A DNA stretch of 64,000 bases from positions 6,175,632 to 6,239,631 of the forward strand of contig SJPJ01000001.1 of NCBI GenBank assembly GCA_007859835.1, in the 5' to 3' direction. The translations under genes and the position numbers were made by a program. The DNA comes from Novipirellula herctigrandis. GTDB taxonomy: Bacteria; Planctomycetota; Planctomycetia; Pirellulales; Pirellulaceae. Below, in pieces: positions 37,985 through 47,729 of this stretch (positions within the stretch are counted from its first letter, which is position 1; each line of letters begins with the position of its first letter). Under the pieces are notes generated by a model that made no database searches, was not told the origin of the DNA, and was given only the letters and a program-made list of their open reading frames with translations.

Positions 37985-39820
37985 CTAGTCTGCCTTGTCC
38001 AACAACAGTTTGTGTTCGGCGGCAAGAATGTTTTCTAGCTTCGTCACGTTGTCTGTAGTGATCTTTTTTCCTGTCACTTCGCTGTAGAAATCGAGCGTAA
38101 TGTTTTCGCAAAGTTTCGTCCACTGCTCGATCAAATCGTGTGCTGGCCGGCCGACCGAAACGATGCCAGGTTTGGCTAATGCCATCGCGGCTTGCTTGCG
38201 GTCGCGTGTCGGTGGGTGGGTATCCAAAGCGTCTTGCTGTTCCTTTTCGGTTGCATTGGCGATTCGGTCGATCGTGGTCGCCGGCATCGTTTTACCAATA
38301 TGCTGAACCAAGCGAGGAATGTTGTCGACCAATATGCCTTGCCCGTAGAGCATCTGTAAATTGCTGATCGAAACGCCATAGGCAACCGCATAGCGTTGGA
38401 CCAGCGTCTGTGAATCGCTAAACGCTTTGCTGCCTGCCAAGTGAATCGCATAGCGGTCCGCATCAAACTCCATCTCGCGTGATAGGTTTCCGCTAATCGC
38501 GTGCCCTGCGTAGGCGAACCACCACATCATGTAGCGTCCGATGTAGCCAATCACATAAGTGATCGCCCACAGTAAACCGAAAACGCTCGAACCCGCCTCG
38601 GAATTGGATACTGCATAGGCAACGACTTCATCGCGATAGGCTTTGTGGATCGCTGACTGCATAAACCACCCGTTCAAATTGCAGAGCACATACTGCACTC
38701 GCATTCCCGTATCTTGGCAGAAATGACCGAATTCGTGGGCAATCACCGATGCAAGTTGATCGGCCGTTTGAGTGGCAATCAGCGGAACGCCAAGGGTCAA
38801 TACGAGATCGTTATTCTGGAAGCTCAGCAGTCCGCTTTCGAACGAAGCCGACGCGTTGAATTCACAATTAAGATCGATTCGCGACGGAGCGGGGGCACCG
38901 AGCTTTTTGCAGATTTGGTCAACGAACTCATACATCGTTGGTTGTTCTTCACGAGTCAGTGTCCGTGTTTCAGGCGATTTTCGATTACCACTAAACAAGG
39001 TTGCGATAACCGCAAAGACCATACTGAAAATCGGCACCCAAGCAGCAAGCAGCAGCAGCCCTAAGCCGATCAACCCAAAGACAATAAATGGATTTGGTAA
39101 TTTGCCTGTCGGCTCACTCCCCATCCACGTAAACAAGCCCCATCCCATGACAATTGTGGCGATGACGACCAGCAAAACAAACAAAGCTGGCAAGAGCAAC
39201 ATCATTCCCGCCGTCCCAATCAGGGTCTTTCCGTACGAATGAGCTTGCGATACCGGTTCAAACTTACCTTGAAAGCAGCCGGCGATTTGCGATGGAGTCA
39301 ACTTCGCACTGATTGCCGCAGCGTGACGTTTCTGTTGAGCCTTGACTGCGGCATCCACCGTGGCTGTCGCCGCATCGAGCGCATGAAAGAAATCATCTGG
39401 TTCGTCGTTAGGATTGAATGCCTCGCTAGGGTTCAGAGTGTCGGAAGGATTTAAGGGTGACGTCTCGGTCGGCAACGCCGAAGCGGCCAGTTTCGCTGCT
39501 AAGCGACTTGCGAGGGCCTTCTTGTCCTCCGGTGCATTCGTTGCGGGCGTCCTGAACTCTGATGCCTCGGATTTCGATGCCTCGGATATTGCGGACGGCA
39601 TTGAAGGCGGTGCCATGGTGAGATTGGTCTTCGTCGAACGACTCGGTGGCTTCGGACTCGGTGGCTTCGGACTCGGTGGCTTCGGACTCGGTGGCTTCGG
39701 ACTCGATGGCTTCGGAATCAAAATTGCCTTGCCACACTGAGTACATTTGGCTCGCCGACCCGCAGCATTGTCGGGAGCTTGGAGGACGTGGCTGCAAGCG
39801 GGGCACCTAAATCGAATCAT
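37985..39820 (-). CDS. M48-family membrane metallopeptidase with zinc-ribbon N-terminus
   Basis: About 611 residues from ATG 39820 with GGAG 7 bases before it. Order: an N-terminal zinc ribbon ([11 protein letters not shown]...CTQCGKAI), a linker of five PKPPS-type repeats and Ser/Glu-rich sequence, membrane helices around 215-280 ([40 protein letters not shown]), then the M48 peptidase with the zinc motif [12 protein letters not shown] and a distal Glu in [19 protein letters not shown] (E-x-x-x-D as in HtpX/Ste24). C-terminal helices complete it. The family degrades or processes membrane proteins. The active site faces the cytoplasm in HtpX; topology here is not settled. Confidence 0.9.
   Translation of the reverse strand: MIRFRCPACSHVLQAPDNAAGRRAKCTQCGKAILIPKPSSPKPPSPKPPSPKPPSPKPPSRSTKTNLTMAPPSMPSAISEASKSEASEFRTPATNAPEDKKALASRLAAKLAASALPTETSPLNPSDTLNPSEAFNPNDEPDDFFHALDAATATVDAAVKAQQKRHAAAISAKLTPSQIAGCFQGKFEPVSQAHSYGKTLIGTAGMMLLLPALFVLLVVIATIVMGWGLFTWMGSEPTGKLPNPFIVFGLIGLGLLLLAAWVPIFSMVFAVIATLFSGNRKSPETRTLTREEQPTMYEFVDQICKKLGAPAPSRIDLNCEFNASASFESGLLSFQNNDLVLTLGVPLIATQTADQLASVIAHEFGHFCQDTGMRVQYVLCNLNGWFMQSAIHKAYRDEVVAYAVSNSEAGSSVFGLLWAITYVIGYIGRYMMWWFAYAGHAISGNLSREMEFDADRYAIHLAGSKAFSDSQTLVQRYAVAYGVSISNLQMLYGQGILVDNIPRLVQHIGKTMPATTIDRIANATEKEQQDALDTHPPTRDRKQAAMALAKPGIVSVGRPAHDLIEQWTKLCENITLDFYSEVTGKKITTDNVTKLENILAAEHKLLLDKAD
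39641..39715. repeat. 15-bp tandem repeat inside the M48 peptidase gene
   Basis: Five consecutive copies of ACTCGGTGGCTTCGG (one base change in the last), encoding the PKPPS pentapeptides of the linker. In frame, so copy number can vary without loss of the gene. Confidence 0.93.
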
Positions 39821-39951
39821 CACTCGGCTCCAATCATCACGTACAAAACAGGCAAAGCACAATAACGTTCTCGCACGGTCTCCGACGTCAGGGATCGATC
39901 GGGTTTTGCGTGAATCTTTGCGGATCGGCTTCGGCTTGGAAGCAAAGAGGA

Positions 39952-40989
39952 CTATTCGCCGTTAGGTAAGTCAAAGTCGCCGGTGAGGTCACGCCAGAAG
40001 CAATGAATGTGGTTTGCTGGGTTGCCGGAAGCATCTGGTTGCGTGTTGACGAATTCGATCAAGAAACTTTGTCCGCGGATTCGATAGTAGTGTCCAATGC
40101 CAGGTTTCGTTGCGCCAGCCCAAGCAAAATGGACTTTTTCCCAGCCATTGGCTTCAATCAATTCACGACGCTGTTGCGAGATCGGTTCGGGGGCTGCATC
40201 GGTATAAACAGCCACCAATCGCTTGAGCAAGTCTCTTTGAGGTTGTTGCATGCGGCCGAATCGAATGCCCTCGGGATCGCCTACTTTTGCTTGAGGTTCG
40301 CCAGCGAATCGCACTTCGGCGGGAGCCTTGGATGCGATGATCGCCACTTCTTTTTGCTGGTCATCGAGACTTTCGAGAAGTTCAAAACCAAGATCCTCTT
40401 CTTCCCGAAGCACACGAATTCCTTTGCCCAGTGGTCCTTCGACTTCGGTCATAATCGTGGCGGGATTGGATGCGAAAAATTGCGGAGTCGTATCGACAAG
40501 CGTTCCGCCACGGCAGCTGAAATTGAGCGACATATGATGCCCTTCGAAACTGAGTCCCCAAGCGTCCGTGTCACTGGGGGTTCCGAAAATGGTAACAAAG
40601 TACTTCTGTGGATCGCGTCTCGCTTCGCTGCCGGGGCCTTCGAGTTGTCGCAGCACGCCTTCAAGCAGCATGATTTGGCTCGCCTTTCTATAGCCCGCCT
40701 CACTTAAGGCCGTTCGCAACAGTCGCAGTGCCGCAGTTCGTTGTGCTGTGTTCATGTCACGCAGTGCAACACCCTTTCGCGTCGGCATGGGAATGAAATG
40801 CCAAGCGACGCGTTGCTCCGAATCATACGGTTCGGTGACCTTGGTCGATTGTTCTTGGTCGAGCGTGGCTAGGAACGCTTCCGCAAAGACTTGCAGTTGC
40901 TTCCCGGGCGGATCCGCTACCTTCATCCCAATAAGTCCGCAGGTCGAGACCAGGAGAACGCCCAAGGCAATAAAACGAATAGATCGCAT
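39952..40989 (-). CDS. DUF3500 domain secreted protein
   Basis: 345 residues from ATG 40989, which gives a proper signal peptide (MRSIRFIALGVLLVSTCGLIG); the in-frame upstream part has none. The DUF3500 pattern is visible: WHFIPMPTRKGVALRDMNTAQRTAALRLLRTALSEAGY, then EARRDPQKYFVTIFGTPSDTDAWGLSFEGHHMSLNFS and the C-terminal GHYYRIRGQSFLIEFVNTQ...NHIHCFWRDLTGDFD. The family is exported and uncharacterised. The two His-rich motifs (GHHMSLNF, NHIHCFWRD) suggest a metal site, which is inference. Confidence 0.88.
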   Translation of the reverse strand: MRSIRFIALGVLLVSTCGLIGMKVADPPGKQLQVFAEAFLATLDQEQSTKVTEPYDSEQRVAWHFIPMPTRKGVALRDMNTAQRTAALRLLRTALSEAGYRKASQIMLLEGVLRQLEGPGSEARRDPQKYFVTIFGTPSDTDAWGLSFEGHHMSLNFSCRGGTLVDTTPQFFASNPATIMTEVEGPLGKGIRVLREEEDLGFELLESLDDQQKEVAIIASKAPAEVRFAGEPQAKVGDPEGIRFGRMQQPQRDLLKRLVAVYTDAAPEPISQQRRELIEANGWEKVHFAWAGATKPGIGHYYRIRGQSFLIEFVNTQPDASGNPANHIHCFWRDLTGDFDLPNGE

Positions 40990-41138
40990 GAGAAGGATTT
41001 CGTTGAGAGAGGATGGAACAGAAGCGAGCAACCTCGGTCGGATGCTTAGCGGGGGCGAGTACAATTTCATCGAAGTTCGCTACATTGTAGTGTATTGGTT
41101 TCCTCACGACACAATCACCTCTTCGGAAAGTAGTCAAA

Positions 41139-41804
41139 TTGAGCCTGCCACGAACCCTTGAGCCCGAAAGCATGGACACGATGGATGAAGCCATCTTGTA
41201 CCTGGATATGAACCACGAGCAAATCAATCGCGTTTTCACCGACGATTTGTTTGCGGGTGGTGCGGTTGGACCGCGTGTGATGGAGCTTGGTTGTGGGCCA
41301 GCACTCATTGCGATTGAAATTGCTCGGCGCGACGACGCGTTGCAGGTCATGGGAATCGATATGTCGGTGGAAATGCTGGACATGGCCAAACGACAAGTCG
41401 ATATAGCGGGGTTGCTCGACCGCGTTATGCTGCAGCATGCCGACGTCAAAGCGATGGATGAATTTGAGGAAGGCATGGCCGATACGGTCGCCTGTAATAG
41501 CGTGATTCATCATTTGGAAAACCCGATTGCGGGGTTGCGAACCGCCATTCGACTTGTCAAATCGAACGGGCGAGTCTTTATCCGGGATCTTTACCGACCT
41601 GTAACCGAACCCGAAATTGAAAAATTGGTCGAGATCCATGGCGAAGGGGAACCCGAAGCGGCCCAGCAGCTCCTTCGGCAATCGCTACACGCATCCTTGA
41701 CGCTCGAAGAAGCTCGCGAATTGGCGTCCGAATGCGGAATCTCTGCCGAATGTGTCAACATGACCAGCGATCGCCACTGGACTCTCGATTGGACCAAAGC
41801 GTAG
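41139..41804 (+). CDS. class I SAM-dependent methyltransferase
   Basis: 221 residues from TTG 41139; ATG 41172 (MDTMDEAILYLDM) is an equally possible start. Motif I VMELGCGPALIAIEIA, the acidic end of strand 2 (VMGIDMSVEMLDMA), and motif IV-like NSVIHHLENP are clear, giving a class I methyltransferase of the ubiE-like small-molecule type. Substrate unknown. It stands alone, followed after 103 bases by aroF. Confidence 0.85.
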   Translation: MSLPRTLEPESMDTMDEAILYLDMNHEQINRVFTDDLFAGGAVGPRVMELGCGPALIAIEIARRDDALQVMGIDMSVEMLDMAKRQVDIAGLLDRVMLQHADVKAMDEFEEGMADTVACNSVIHHLENPIAGLRTAIRLVKSNGRVFIRDLYRPVTEPEIEKLVEIHGEGEPEAAQQLLRQSLHASLTLEEARELASECGISAECVNMTSDRHWTLDWTKA

Positions 41805-41907
41805 AAAAAGAGCGGGACTCGTTTTTAGACCGGTTGGAAAAAATCGGTCCTCCAATCAGAATCATGGTGGTTACGAATTTCTAAATTCAGCTACTGCTGG
41901 TGCAAAA

Positions 41908-42921
41908 ATGATTGTGGTAATGGAAACGGGCGCTACGGATGCCCAAGTTAAAGTCGTCGCTCAACGTGTCGACGCGTTGGGTCTAAAATCGCATGTTATC
42001 GTTGGGACCGAACGAGTCGTCGTCGCAGCGATTGGCGAGAAAAGGGAGCATTTCAAAGATTCGCTCGAAGTCCTCGAAGGGGTGTCGGCCGTCGTCCCGA
42101 TCGTGGCTCCCTACAAAATGGCGAGTCTCGAAGTTCGCGGCGAACCGAGCTGCATCGAAGTTCTCGACTTCAAAGCCGGCGCGGGCCAGTTCGGCGTTAT
42201 CGCTGGTCCTTGCAGTGTCGAAAGCGAAGATCAAATTCTGCAAACCGCCCGCGCGGTCAAGGCTGCTGGTGCAACGGCCCTTCGCGGAGGTGCCTTCAAA
42301 CCACGGACGAGCCCTTACAGTTTCCAAGGTCTTAAAGAGGACGGCCTAAAAATGTTGGCCGCGGCTCGCGACGAAACCAATTTGGCGATCGTTACCGAGG
42401 TTATGGGCACCGGCGATGTCGACTTGGTTGCCAAGTACGCCGATGTGCTTCAAATCGGTGCTCGAAATATGCAGAACTATCGATTGCTTGAAGCGGTTGG
42501 TGCAGTCGGTAAACCAGTGCTACTCAAACGAGGTGCGTCGGCGACGATGGATGAATTCCTATTGGCCGCCGAGTACATCCTCAACGAAGGAAATCCAGAT
42601 GTCATGCTTTGCGAACGAGGTATCCGTACGTTCGAGGAACACACGCGATTCACCTTGCCGCTGGCAAGTGTACCGTACCTGCATCGCAAAACTCACTTGC
42701 CAGTGATCATTGACCCTAGTCACGGAACGGGGCATACCTACATGGTGCCGGACATGGCGGTTGCCGCCGTCGCAGCGGGTGCGGATGGGTTGATCTTGGA
42801 AGTTCACCCCGATCCAAGCTCCGCGATGAGCGATGGGTATCAATCGCTGAACTTTGAAGGCTTCGAGCGAACGATGCAGCGAGTGAATGTCGTGCGACAA
42901 GCACTCGCGTCGCTATCGTAA
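41908..42921 (+). CDS. aroF: 3-deoxy-7-phosphoheptulonate synthase (DAHP synthase, AroF type)
   Basis: 337 residues. First committed step of the shikimate pathway: phosphoenolpyruvate plus erythrose 4-phosphate to DAHP. N-terminal about 70 residues form the ACT/ferredoxin-like regulatory domain of the type I-beta enzymes ([17 protein letters not shown]...[13 protein letters not shown]). The TIM barrel keeps [59 protein letters not shown], and the metal motif [10 protein letters not shown]. Cytoplasmic, probably feedback-controlled through the N-terminal domain. Confidence 0.96.
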   Translation: MIVVMETGATDAQVKVVAQRVDALGLKSHVIVGTERVVVAAIGEKREHFKDSLEVLEGVSAVVPIVAPYKMASLEVRGEPSCIEVLDFKAGAGQFGVIAGPCSVESEDQILQTARAVKAAGATALRGGAFKPRTSPYSFQGLKEDGLKMLAAARDETNLAIVTEVMGTGDVDLVAKYADVLQIGARNMQNYRLLEAVGAVGKPVLLKRGASATMDEFLLAAEYILNEGNPDVMLCERGIRTFEEHTRFTLPLASVPYLHRKTHLPVIIDPSHGTGHTYMVPDMAVAAVAAGADGLILEVHPDPSSAMSDGYQSLNFEGFERTMQRVNVVRQALASLS

Positions 42922-42982
42922 GCTCGCTTCCAACTGCGTCTCATCGCTTCCCTATACCCAGCCATGATTTTCTGACACGGCC

Positions 42983-43957
42983 ATGACTGCTCAAGACCAA
43001 ACGCTCGACCATTACCACGAATTGATGAAAGTCAATGCCGTTTCGCAACTGCTCCGCAGTTCGCGCCAAACGGGAATCCTCAATGAACTGAGGAACGGCC
43101 AACGAACGATCGACCAACTTTGCGAATTGTTGGGGGTGTTGCCTGAACCAACCTCGCTTCTGGTCGACGCGCTGGTCGCAGTTGGGATTGTGGAAAAGTA
43201 CGGTGACGATTTAGCGTTGTCGTCAGCGGCGCAATTGCTATGCAACTATGACGCTGATCTTGGCGATTCGCGATGGAGTCAGCTGACCGATCATGTGCGT
43301 GGACGCAATGAACGTTCGAATGTCGATTCGGTTCGCTATTTCGAACAGGTTGCTGCGACGCAGTGGGTTCACACTCCCGCGGCAATCCAAGCCGCGGAAA
43401 TTTTGAATTTGGGTGGCGAAGGTGAAATTGAAGGAGCAAAAATCTTGGACCTTGGTTGCAGTTCAGCCGTATGGAGTTGCGCGATGGCGCATCGCGATGC
43501 GAAGGCAACCATCACAGCGGTGGACGTTGAGGGGCCGTTGGCAGCAGCGACGACGATGGCGGCTTCGATCAATGTGGCCGATCGGTTTTCGGTGATTGAA
43601 TCCGACCCCATGGATGTGGAATCATTGGAACCGATTTACGATATCGTATTGCTTGCCCAACGACTCTTCGGGCTCGGGGGCGACGATCAAACGCGGTTGC
43701 TTGCAAAGGCCGCGTCGGCGACGAAGTCTGGTGGACGAATCGTGATTGTCGATTTGTTTCGTGGTCCAACGAAACCGAACTTGGCTGAGAGTGTCGAAGC
43801 GTTAAAACTTCAACTGGACACACCCAGTGGAGCGATGAAGACGCTCAAAGAATCCGAGCAAATGCTAATGTCGGTAGGGTTTGGTCAAATTCAGTTTTCT
43901 TTTCTAGCCGCAAGTCGCGTCAATTTGGGATTGATGACTGCGACAAAACCCAAGTAA
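42983..43957 (+). CDS. O-methyltransferase-type SAM methyltransferase
   Basis: 324 residues. N-terminal winged-helix dimerisation part (NELRNGQRTIDQLCELLGVLPE then ALVAVGIVEKYGD) as in hydroxyneurosporene/acetylserotonin-type O-methyltransferases, followed by the catalytic domain with motif I ILDLGCSSAVWSCAMA (the usual GGG is CSS), acidic AVDVEGPL, DIVLLAQRLFGLG and SGGRIVIVDLF. Substrate unknown. Weak operon link to aroF, 61 bases upstream. Confidence 0.8.
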   Translation: MTAQDQTLDHYHELMKVNAVSQLLRSSRQTGILNELRNGQRTIDQLCELLGVLPEPTSLLVDALVAVGIVEKYGDDLALSSAAQLLCNYDADLGDSRWSQLTDHVRGRNERSNVDSVRYFEQVAATQWVHTPAAIQAAEILNLGGEGEIEGAKILDLGCSSAVWSCAMAHRDAKATITAVDVEGPLAAATTMAASINVADRFSVIESDPMDVESLEPIYDIVLLAQRLFGLGGDDQTRLLAKAASATKSGGRIVIVDLFRGPTKPNLAESVEALKLQLDTPSGAMKTLKESEQMLMSVGFGQIQFSFLAASRVNLGLMTATKPK

Positions 43958-43968
43958 AAGATTCGACG

Positions 43969-44274
43969 TTAGTTGTTGCTAAAACCGAGTGCAAGAACGG
44001 AATCGCGACCGAGCGGGTTCTTTAAGAATTGGCGATGGCATTCAGGGCAAAGGTCATACGACGAACAATGGCTCGTCTCAGGCAACGGGAACTCGAATTC
44101 GTCGTCTGCAATGCCTTCGAGGATTTGGTGCAGTTCGGTTAGGTGATCGATGTCTTCGTCGAAGTCGCCGCGATTGGAATCGGAATTAGCTTGAACCTGA
44201 ATCTGAACGGTGTAACGCATTTCGGTAGTTGCATCGATTTCTCGTTTGCATCGATCGCACGTGTAATGAATCAT
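43969..44274 (-). CDS. small CxxC conserved protein, 101 aa
   Basis: Two metal-type knuckles, CDRCKREID at the N-terminus and CPECHRQF near the C-terminus, enclose an acidic segment (NSDSNRGDFDEDIDHLTELHQIL). ATG 44274 is preceded by AGGAT. This type of short Cys-knuckle protein is common in planctomycetes; I know no function. It is convergent with the methyltransferase, 11 bases apart. Confidence 0.75.
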   Translation of the reverse strand: MIHYTCDRCKREIDATTEMRYTVQIQVQANSDSNRGDFDEDIDHLTELHQILEGIADDEFEFPLPETSHCSSYDLCPECHRQFLKNPLGRDSVLALGFSNN

Positions 44275-44536
44275 GAATCAAGTATCCTGCCAATAAAAGT
44301 GATATCTCGCAGAAGTCTTTGGCAATGATGCCAAATAACGATCAAGAAAAAAATGAATTAGAAAACGTCTTGCAATAACTTTATGTTAGTGACGCAGGGG
44401 TATGGGTCGCAAGCCAAATTACTGCCACTTTTTGGAACAATCTTTCTTCTCTTGACAATCGACCCGTGATCGGTTTAACGAAATTTTGATCGCCATCAAA
44501 ACCAAACGAGCGAATCCATTCGTCCAATAACTTTGG

Positions 44537-45310
44537 TTACGGAGTCACAAATTCGCCATCGGATACTACTTCGGTAGGTATGGATAAACGTAACTCGATC
44601 AACATTCCCGGTTGGAAGTTTTCGCTAAGGGTGTCGAGCGTTCGATCATCAAGTTGCTTGAACTGAAGGGGACGCTGTTTCGATTGCCCTTGAAGTCGCT
44701 CGACAGCGGATTTGTTTCCATAAATGATCAAACACCGACCGCCGACTTGAAGACGTTTTGGTAGTGCATCAAGAATCGCATCTTGACGTACCGTTGCCTG
44801 TGGCGTTTTGTCGCCATTATGGCTAAGGGGATTCTCTTGCCAAGGCAAATTGCAAATCACAATGTCAAATTTTTCGTCAGCGGCGAGTACGGAAAAGGGG
44901 GAGGAGCCATCGGGCGGAATTAGGCGAACATCGAGATTCTCTTCGCTTTGAAGCCGCGCCGCATTGTAGCGAGTGTTTTCGATTGCAGCCGTGTTTGAAT
45001 CAATCGCGACCACTTTGCGGGCGTCGTTTTGCAGACAGAGAAGGCTTACTAGTCCCGTGTCGATTCCAATTTGTAGTACGTCACGATTATTGACGATCGC
45101 ATCGTTCACGATCATGTCGCGAAGCGTAGCGGTGTCATCAGGAGCGAATGTCACCGAATTGAATTGCACCAAATCGCCGAAATTTAATTCTTCAATGGGC
45201 CATGTTTGCACGACTTCGTAGTTGTAGTCGAGATCCTCACGGTAGTTCGGCCAACAACCAGAGGCGACTAAGAAAAGTAACCCGAAAAGAACGGATGATA
45301 AACGCATCAT
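44537..45310 (-). CDS. lipoprotein with SAM-methyltransferase fold
   Basis: 257 residues starting MMRLSSVLFGLLFLVASGC, a lipoprotein signal with the Cys at 19 (VASGC). After it comes an N-terminal region then a methyltransferase-like Rossmann fold: VLQIGIDTGLVSLLCLQNDARKVVAIDSNTAAIENTRYNA (motif I and acidic loop), then FDIVICNLPWQENPL with NLPW in the place of the N-P-P-Y motif of the HemK/RlmG-type enzymes. Motif I is degenerate (QIGIDTGLVS, not GCGTG). Combining a lipid anchor with a SAM enzyme is unexpected, see findings. Isolated gene with no obvious operon. Confidence 0.7.
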   Translation of the reverse strand: MMRLSSVLFGLLFLVASGCWPNYREDLDYNYEVVQTWPIEELNFGDLVQFNSVTFAPDDTATLRDMIVNDAIVNNRDVLQIGIDTGLVSLLCLQNDARKVVAIDSNTAAIENTRYNAARLQSEENLDVRLIPPDGSSPFSVLAADEKFDIVICNLPWQENPLSHNGDKTPQATVRQDAILDALPKRLQVGGRCLIIYGNKSAVERLQGQSKQRPLQFKQLDDRTLDTLSENFQPGMLIELRLSIPTEVVSDGEFVTP

Positions 45311-45412
45311 CGGAAAGTCTATGAAAACAAGGCAAACGGAAAGGCGAATTCCCGCTTGTATTGTATCCCAATCGCGCGATGCCGGTTAGCTTAGAAATCG
45401 AAACGCGAGAAT

Positions 45413-45448
45413 GTCCCGGTGCAGTCTTACGGCTGTAGCACTCGGGAC
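45413..45448. repeat. imperfect palindrome, possible REP-like element
   Basis: GTCCCG (45413-45418) pairs with CGGGAC (45443-45448), with a further inner TGC/GCA pairing around a loop that includes TCTTACGGCTG. A structured intergenic sequence of this kind can be a repeated element; other copies are not seen in the window. Confidence 0.4.
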
Positions 45449-45472
45449 GTATTGGTTGCTGGCTCGACCGCA

Positions 45473-45499
45473 ACCTAAAGGTTGAATTTCACTTTAGGT
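45473..45499 (-). terminator. perfect 8-bp hairpin downstream of the DUF11 lipoprotein gene
   Basis: ACCTAAAG (45473-45480) and CTTTAGGT (45492-45499) pair perfectly, 26 bases after the minus-strand stop codon at 45525. There is no strong T-run in the minus direction, so termination is only likely, not certain. Confidence 0.45.
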
Positions 45500-45524
45500 C
45501 TAATCGCTCTCTAGAAGCAAAACC

Positions 45525-46817
45525 TTAGCGTACTTTGCACTTGAAGCGTATCGTGACGCTTTCGCCCACCTTCAGCGTATCGGTGAGATTCCACATCAAC
45601 GTCAGCGATTCGCCTTCATTCGCTTCGGTCTTAAATTCGGCACCGCCGCTGCATGTTTGACTGTCGGCGACGTATTCAAGTCGTGTGGTCAAGTTGTCGG
45701 TCAAGTGAACGTGACTAACCGCAGAGTCGCCGACGTTTTCCACTCGGATCATGAAGGTTACGATCTCGCCCGGCTGTGCATGCTTTTTGTCTGCAAGTTT
45801 GCAAATTTGCAGTCGCCCCGCATCCGGGAATTCGTAGATCGTTAGCTCTTCGACTCGCTGATCTCGTGTTAAGGTCGGTGGCAATACGTCTTCGATCGCA
45901 ACTTCGACCGACTCGTCGATCGCCCAAGCTACGGCTGCGTTTGCAGCTTCTTGCAACAAAGCAAGTTGGTTTTCCTGCAATTGAGTGATTTCGACTGCCG
46001 AAAGCTTTGCCAAAACCTCGAGCACATCTTCGGCGATTTCCGGTTGCAGGACACTTTCGATACGAACACCTCGGTTGCGATCTCGCATTGCGTCGATCCG
46101 CCGAGTAATATCCGCGTGAGCTAGTTCCGTTGTGTCGGTCATCGTTAGCTGCGGTTGATCGTACTGGACTCGATTCGGTCCAACGGGTAACGCGAACCCT
46201 GCCGCGCCGACCGCTCGGCCGCCGGAAATGGCGCCGGTGATTTTTCGAACGGAGGCAAATCGGGGCGAGTAAATGCACGTTCGGTTGCTCGGTTGAACAT
46301 GAATGTCGCCCGCTTCGGTGGTGTAATCGACAACGGTGTCTTCGAGACGGAGGCCTCCCATTTGGTCGTTTTGGCGTACGAATGCATCGGGTGGATAGTC
46401 ATCACCATTGCATAGGAATTCGTTTGGATCGATTCCAAACGCATTCCATGCCATCGGGCCGTAGTCCGCGTAGCCGTGGGGCACGACGTTGCAATCCGAT
46501 TGGCACGCTAAACATCCGTTAGCGCAGCTTTGTGAGGTAGGGTTACAATCGCTGATGGAAAAAGTTTCCGCTTCGCAGTTGTCACTACTGCATCCATCAC
46601 CACTGCATGCGGGGTCTGTGCCGGGCAGGATGCAACCGACTTGTTGGATCGTCGGCGAACATTGCGATGGTGCCACTGGCAGTGCCGCAGCCGCGTTGGG
46701 TGTCGGAGCCGATGGCGTAGACACCGGGTTTGTCCGTTGTCCGGGTAGCTGGCATCCCGTAGCCATTACCATGATGGCGATGCTGGTTAGATGGGATAGT
46801 GTTTTGATTCGACTCAT
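45525..46817 (-). CDS. cysteine-rich DUF11 lipoprotein, putative envelope protein
   Basis: 430 residues. Lipoprotein signal (TSIAIMVMATGC), then a Pro/Ala linker and a Cys-rich stretch of about 100 residues (CSGDGCSSDNC, CANGCLACQSDC), a helical middle part, and a C-terminal DUF11 domain (QICKLADKKHAQPGEIVTFMIRVENVGDSAVSHVHLTDNL, ending VGESVTIRFKCKV). About 17 cysteines suggest extracellular disulphide crosslinks. DUF11 modules occur in chlamydial OmcB, also Cys-rich and in the PVC group. Its ATG overlaps the stop of the upstream gene (ATGA), so the two are translationally coupled. Confidence 0.85.
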   Translation of the reverse strand: MSRIKTLSHLTSIAIMVMATGCQLPGQRTNPVSTPSAPTPNAAAALPVAPSQCSPTIQQVGCILPGTDPACSGDGCSSDNCEAETFSISDCNPTSQSCANGCLACQSDCNVVPHGYADYGPMAWNAFGIDPNEFLCNGDDYPPDAFVRQNDQMGGLRLEDTVVDYTTEAGDIHVQPSNRTCIYSPRFASVRKITGAISGGRAVGAAGFALPVGPNRVQYDQPQLTMTDTTELAHADITRRIDAMRDRNRGVRIESVLQPEIAEDVLEVLAKLSAVEITQLQENQLALLQEAANAAVAWAIDESVEVAIEDVLPPTLTRDQRVEELTIYEFPDAGRLQICKLADKKHAQPGEIVTFMIRVENVGDSAVSHVHLTDNLTTRLEYVADSQTCSGGAEFKTEANEGESLTLMWNLTDTLKVGESVTIRFKCKVR

Positions 46818-47557
46818 GGTTGCACCGCGTACTCGGGTTGCTCAGGTTGATAAATCGGAGCCCAAAGTGGATACCCGAAAAAGAACTGTGGCATGAGCGC
46901 TTCGGCGCTTGGTGGACTGACCGACCCGATACGAACGATCGCAACCGGACGCCCAAATCGATCGGCAACTTCCAAAGCATCTTGGTATTCGGCGATATCG
47001 ATCGCTCGTGATGTCTTGGGAGTTTCCGGCAATGCGAATGCCGTTTGAGGGTCTTCCAAATAGATCACTCGCGTGACCATGCGGCCATCGAGTGCCGCGG
47101 CGAGGTCCTCTTTGTCAAGATTGATCATGATCGGAAACGACGTCGCCAATCCTGGTGGTGGATAGATTCGGTCGATCAATTCGATCGTTGGATATAGCTC
47201 AGCACCTTCGGCTCCAGGAATCCCGGTAATGCAAAAGCGATAAACGCCACCGATCATCAAACCGACTTGCAGTGATGAATCGGGCTTGCCGAAGAAGTTG
47301 CCACTTTCGGGCATCGAGAATCCGACCCCTTTGGGTCCGGAGAAAGCGACCGGCTGGAAGTAGCTTTGGACGGGACCGCGACCGGTTAGCCGTGCTTGGC
47401 CAATTTGGCCTGGTGGCATGTCCGAGGAATGCAATCGATGTTGGCCTGTGTTGCTTAGGTACAGACTCGGATCGGCTGCTTCGGACAGCGAACCGCTTAC
47501 TGCGATCATGATAATCGATGCAGCAATTCGCAACAGAGATGTCTGGGGAGGTGTCAT
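46814..47557 (-). CDS. secreted envelope-type protein sharing a domain with the upstream lipoprotein
   Basis: 247 residues with a signal peptide (LLRIAASIIMIAVSGSLSEAA). The core matches the neighbouring larger lipoprotein residue by residue in places: YRFCITGIPGAEGAELYPTIEL here and YRLKLTNIPSREGVELYPTVEL there, then MVTRVIYLEDPQ and FVTKVIYLPDPD. The two are paralogues of a planctomycete-specific domain. Middle gene of three, sharing an ATGA overlap with the DUF11 gene. No enzymatic motif; I take it as a structural or scaffold protein of the envelope. Confidence 0.75.
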   Translation of the reverse strand: MTPPQTSLLRIAASIIMIAVSGSLSEAADPSLYLSNTGQHRLHSSDMPPGQIGQARLTGRGPVQSYFQPVAFSGPKGVGFSMPESGNFFGKPDSSLQVGLMIGGVYRFCITGIPGAEGAELYPTIELIDRIYPPPGLATSFPIMINLDKEDLAAALDGRMVTRVIYLEDPQTAFALPETPKTSRAIDIAEYQDALEVADRFGRPVAIVRIGSVSPPSAEALMPQFFFGYPLWAPIYQPEQPEYAVQP

Positions 47558-47667
47558 TCGAAAACCAACCGTAGGTATACGTTAGCCTGTTGGTGTCCAT
47601 GCTTTACCCGCATCAAACTTGGATCTTTCCGACGCCTGCGGGCTGGACAACAACATTTACTTACAAG

Positions 47668-47702
47668 AAACGCGGCGTGTCTTTCGAGCAATCGCCGCGT
47701 TT
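47668..47702. promoter_or_regulatory. perfect 10-bp inverted repeat between two envelope genes
   Basis: AAACGCGGCG (47668-47677) and CGCCGCGTTT (47693-47702) with a 15-base loop. It lies in the 172-base gap downstream of the large lipoprotein gene, with a T-run only on the plus-strand side. It could be a terminator-like or mRNA-processing element setting the ratio of the large lipoprotein to the two genes behind it. Confidence 0.55.
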
Positions 47703-47729
47703 CGCTTTTTCAACTTCATTCAAACCTGT

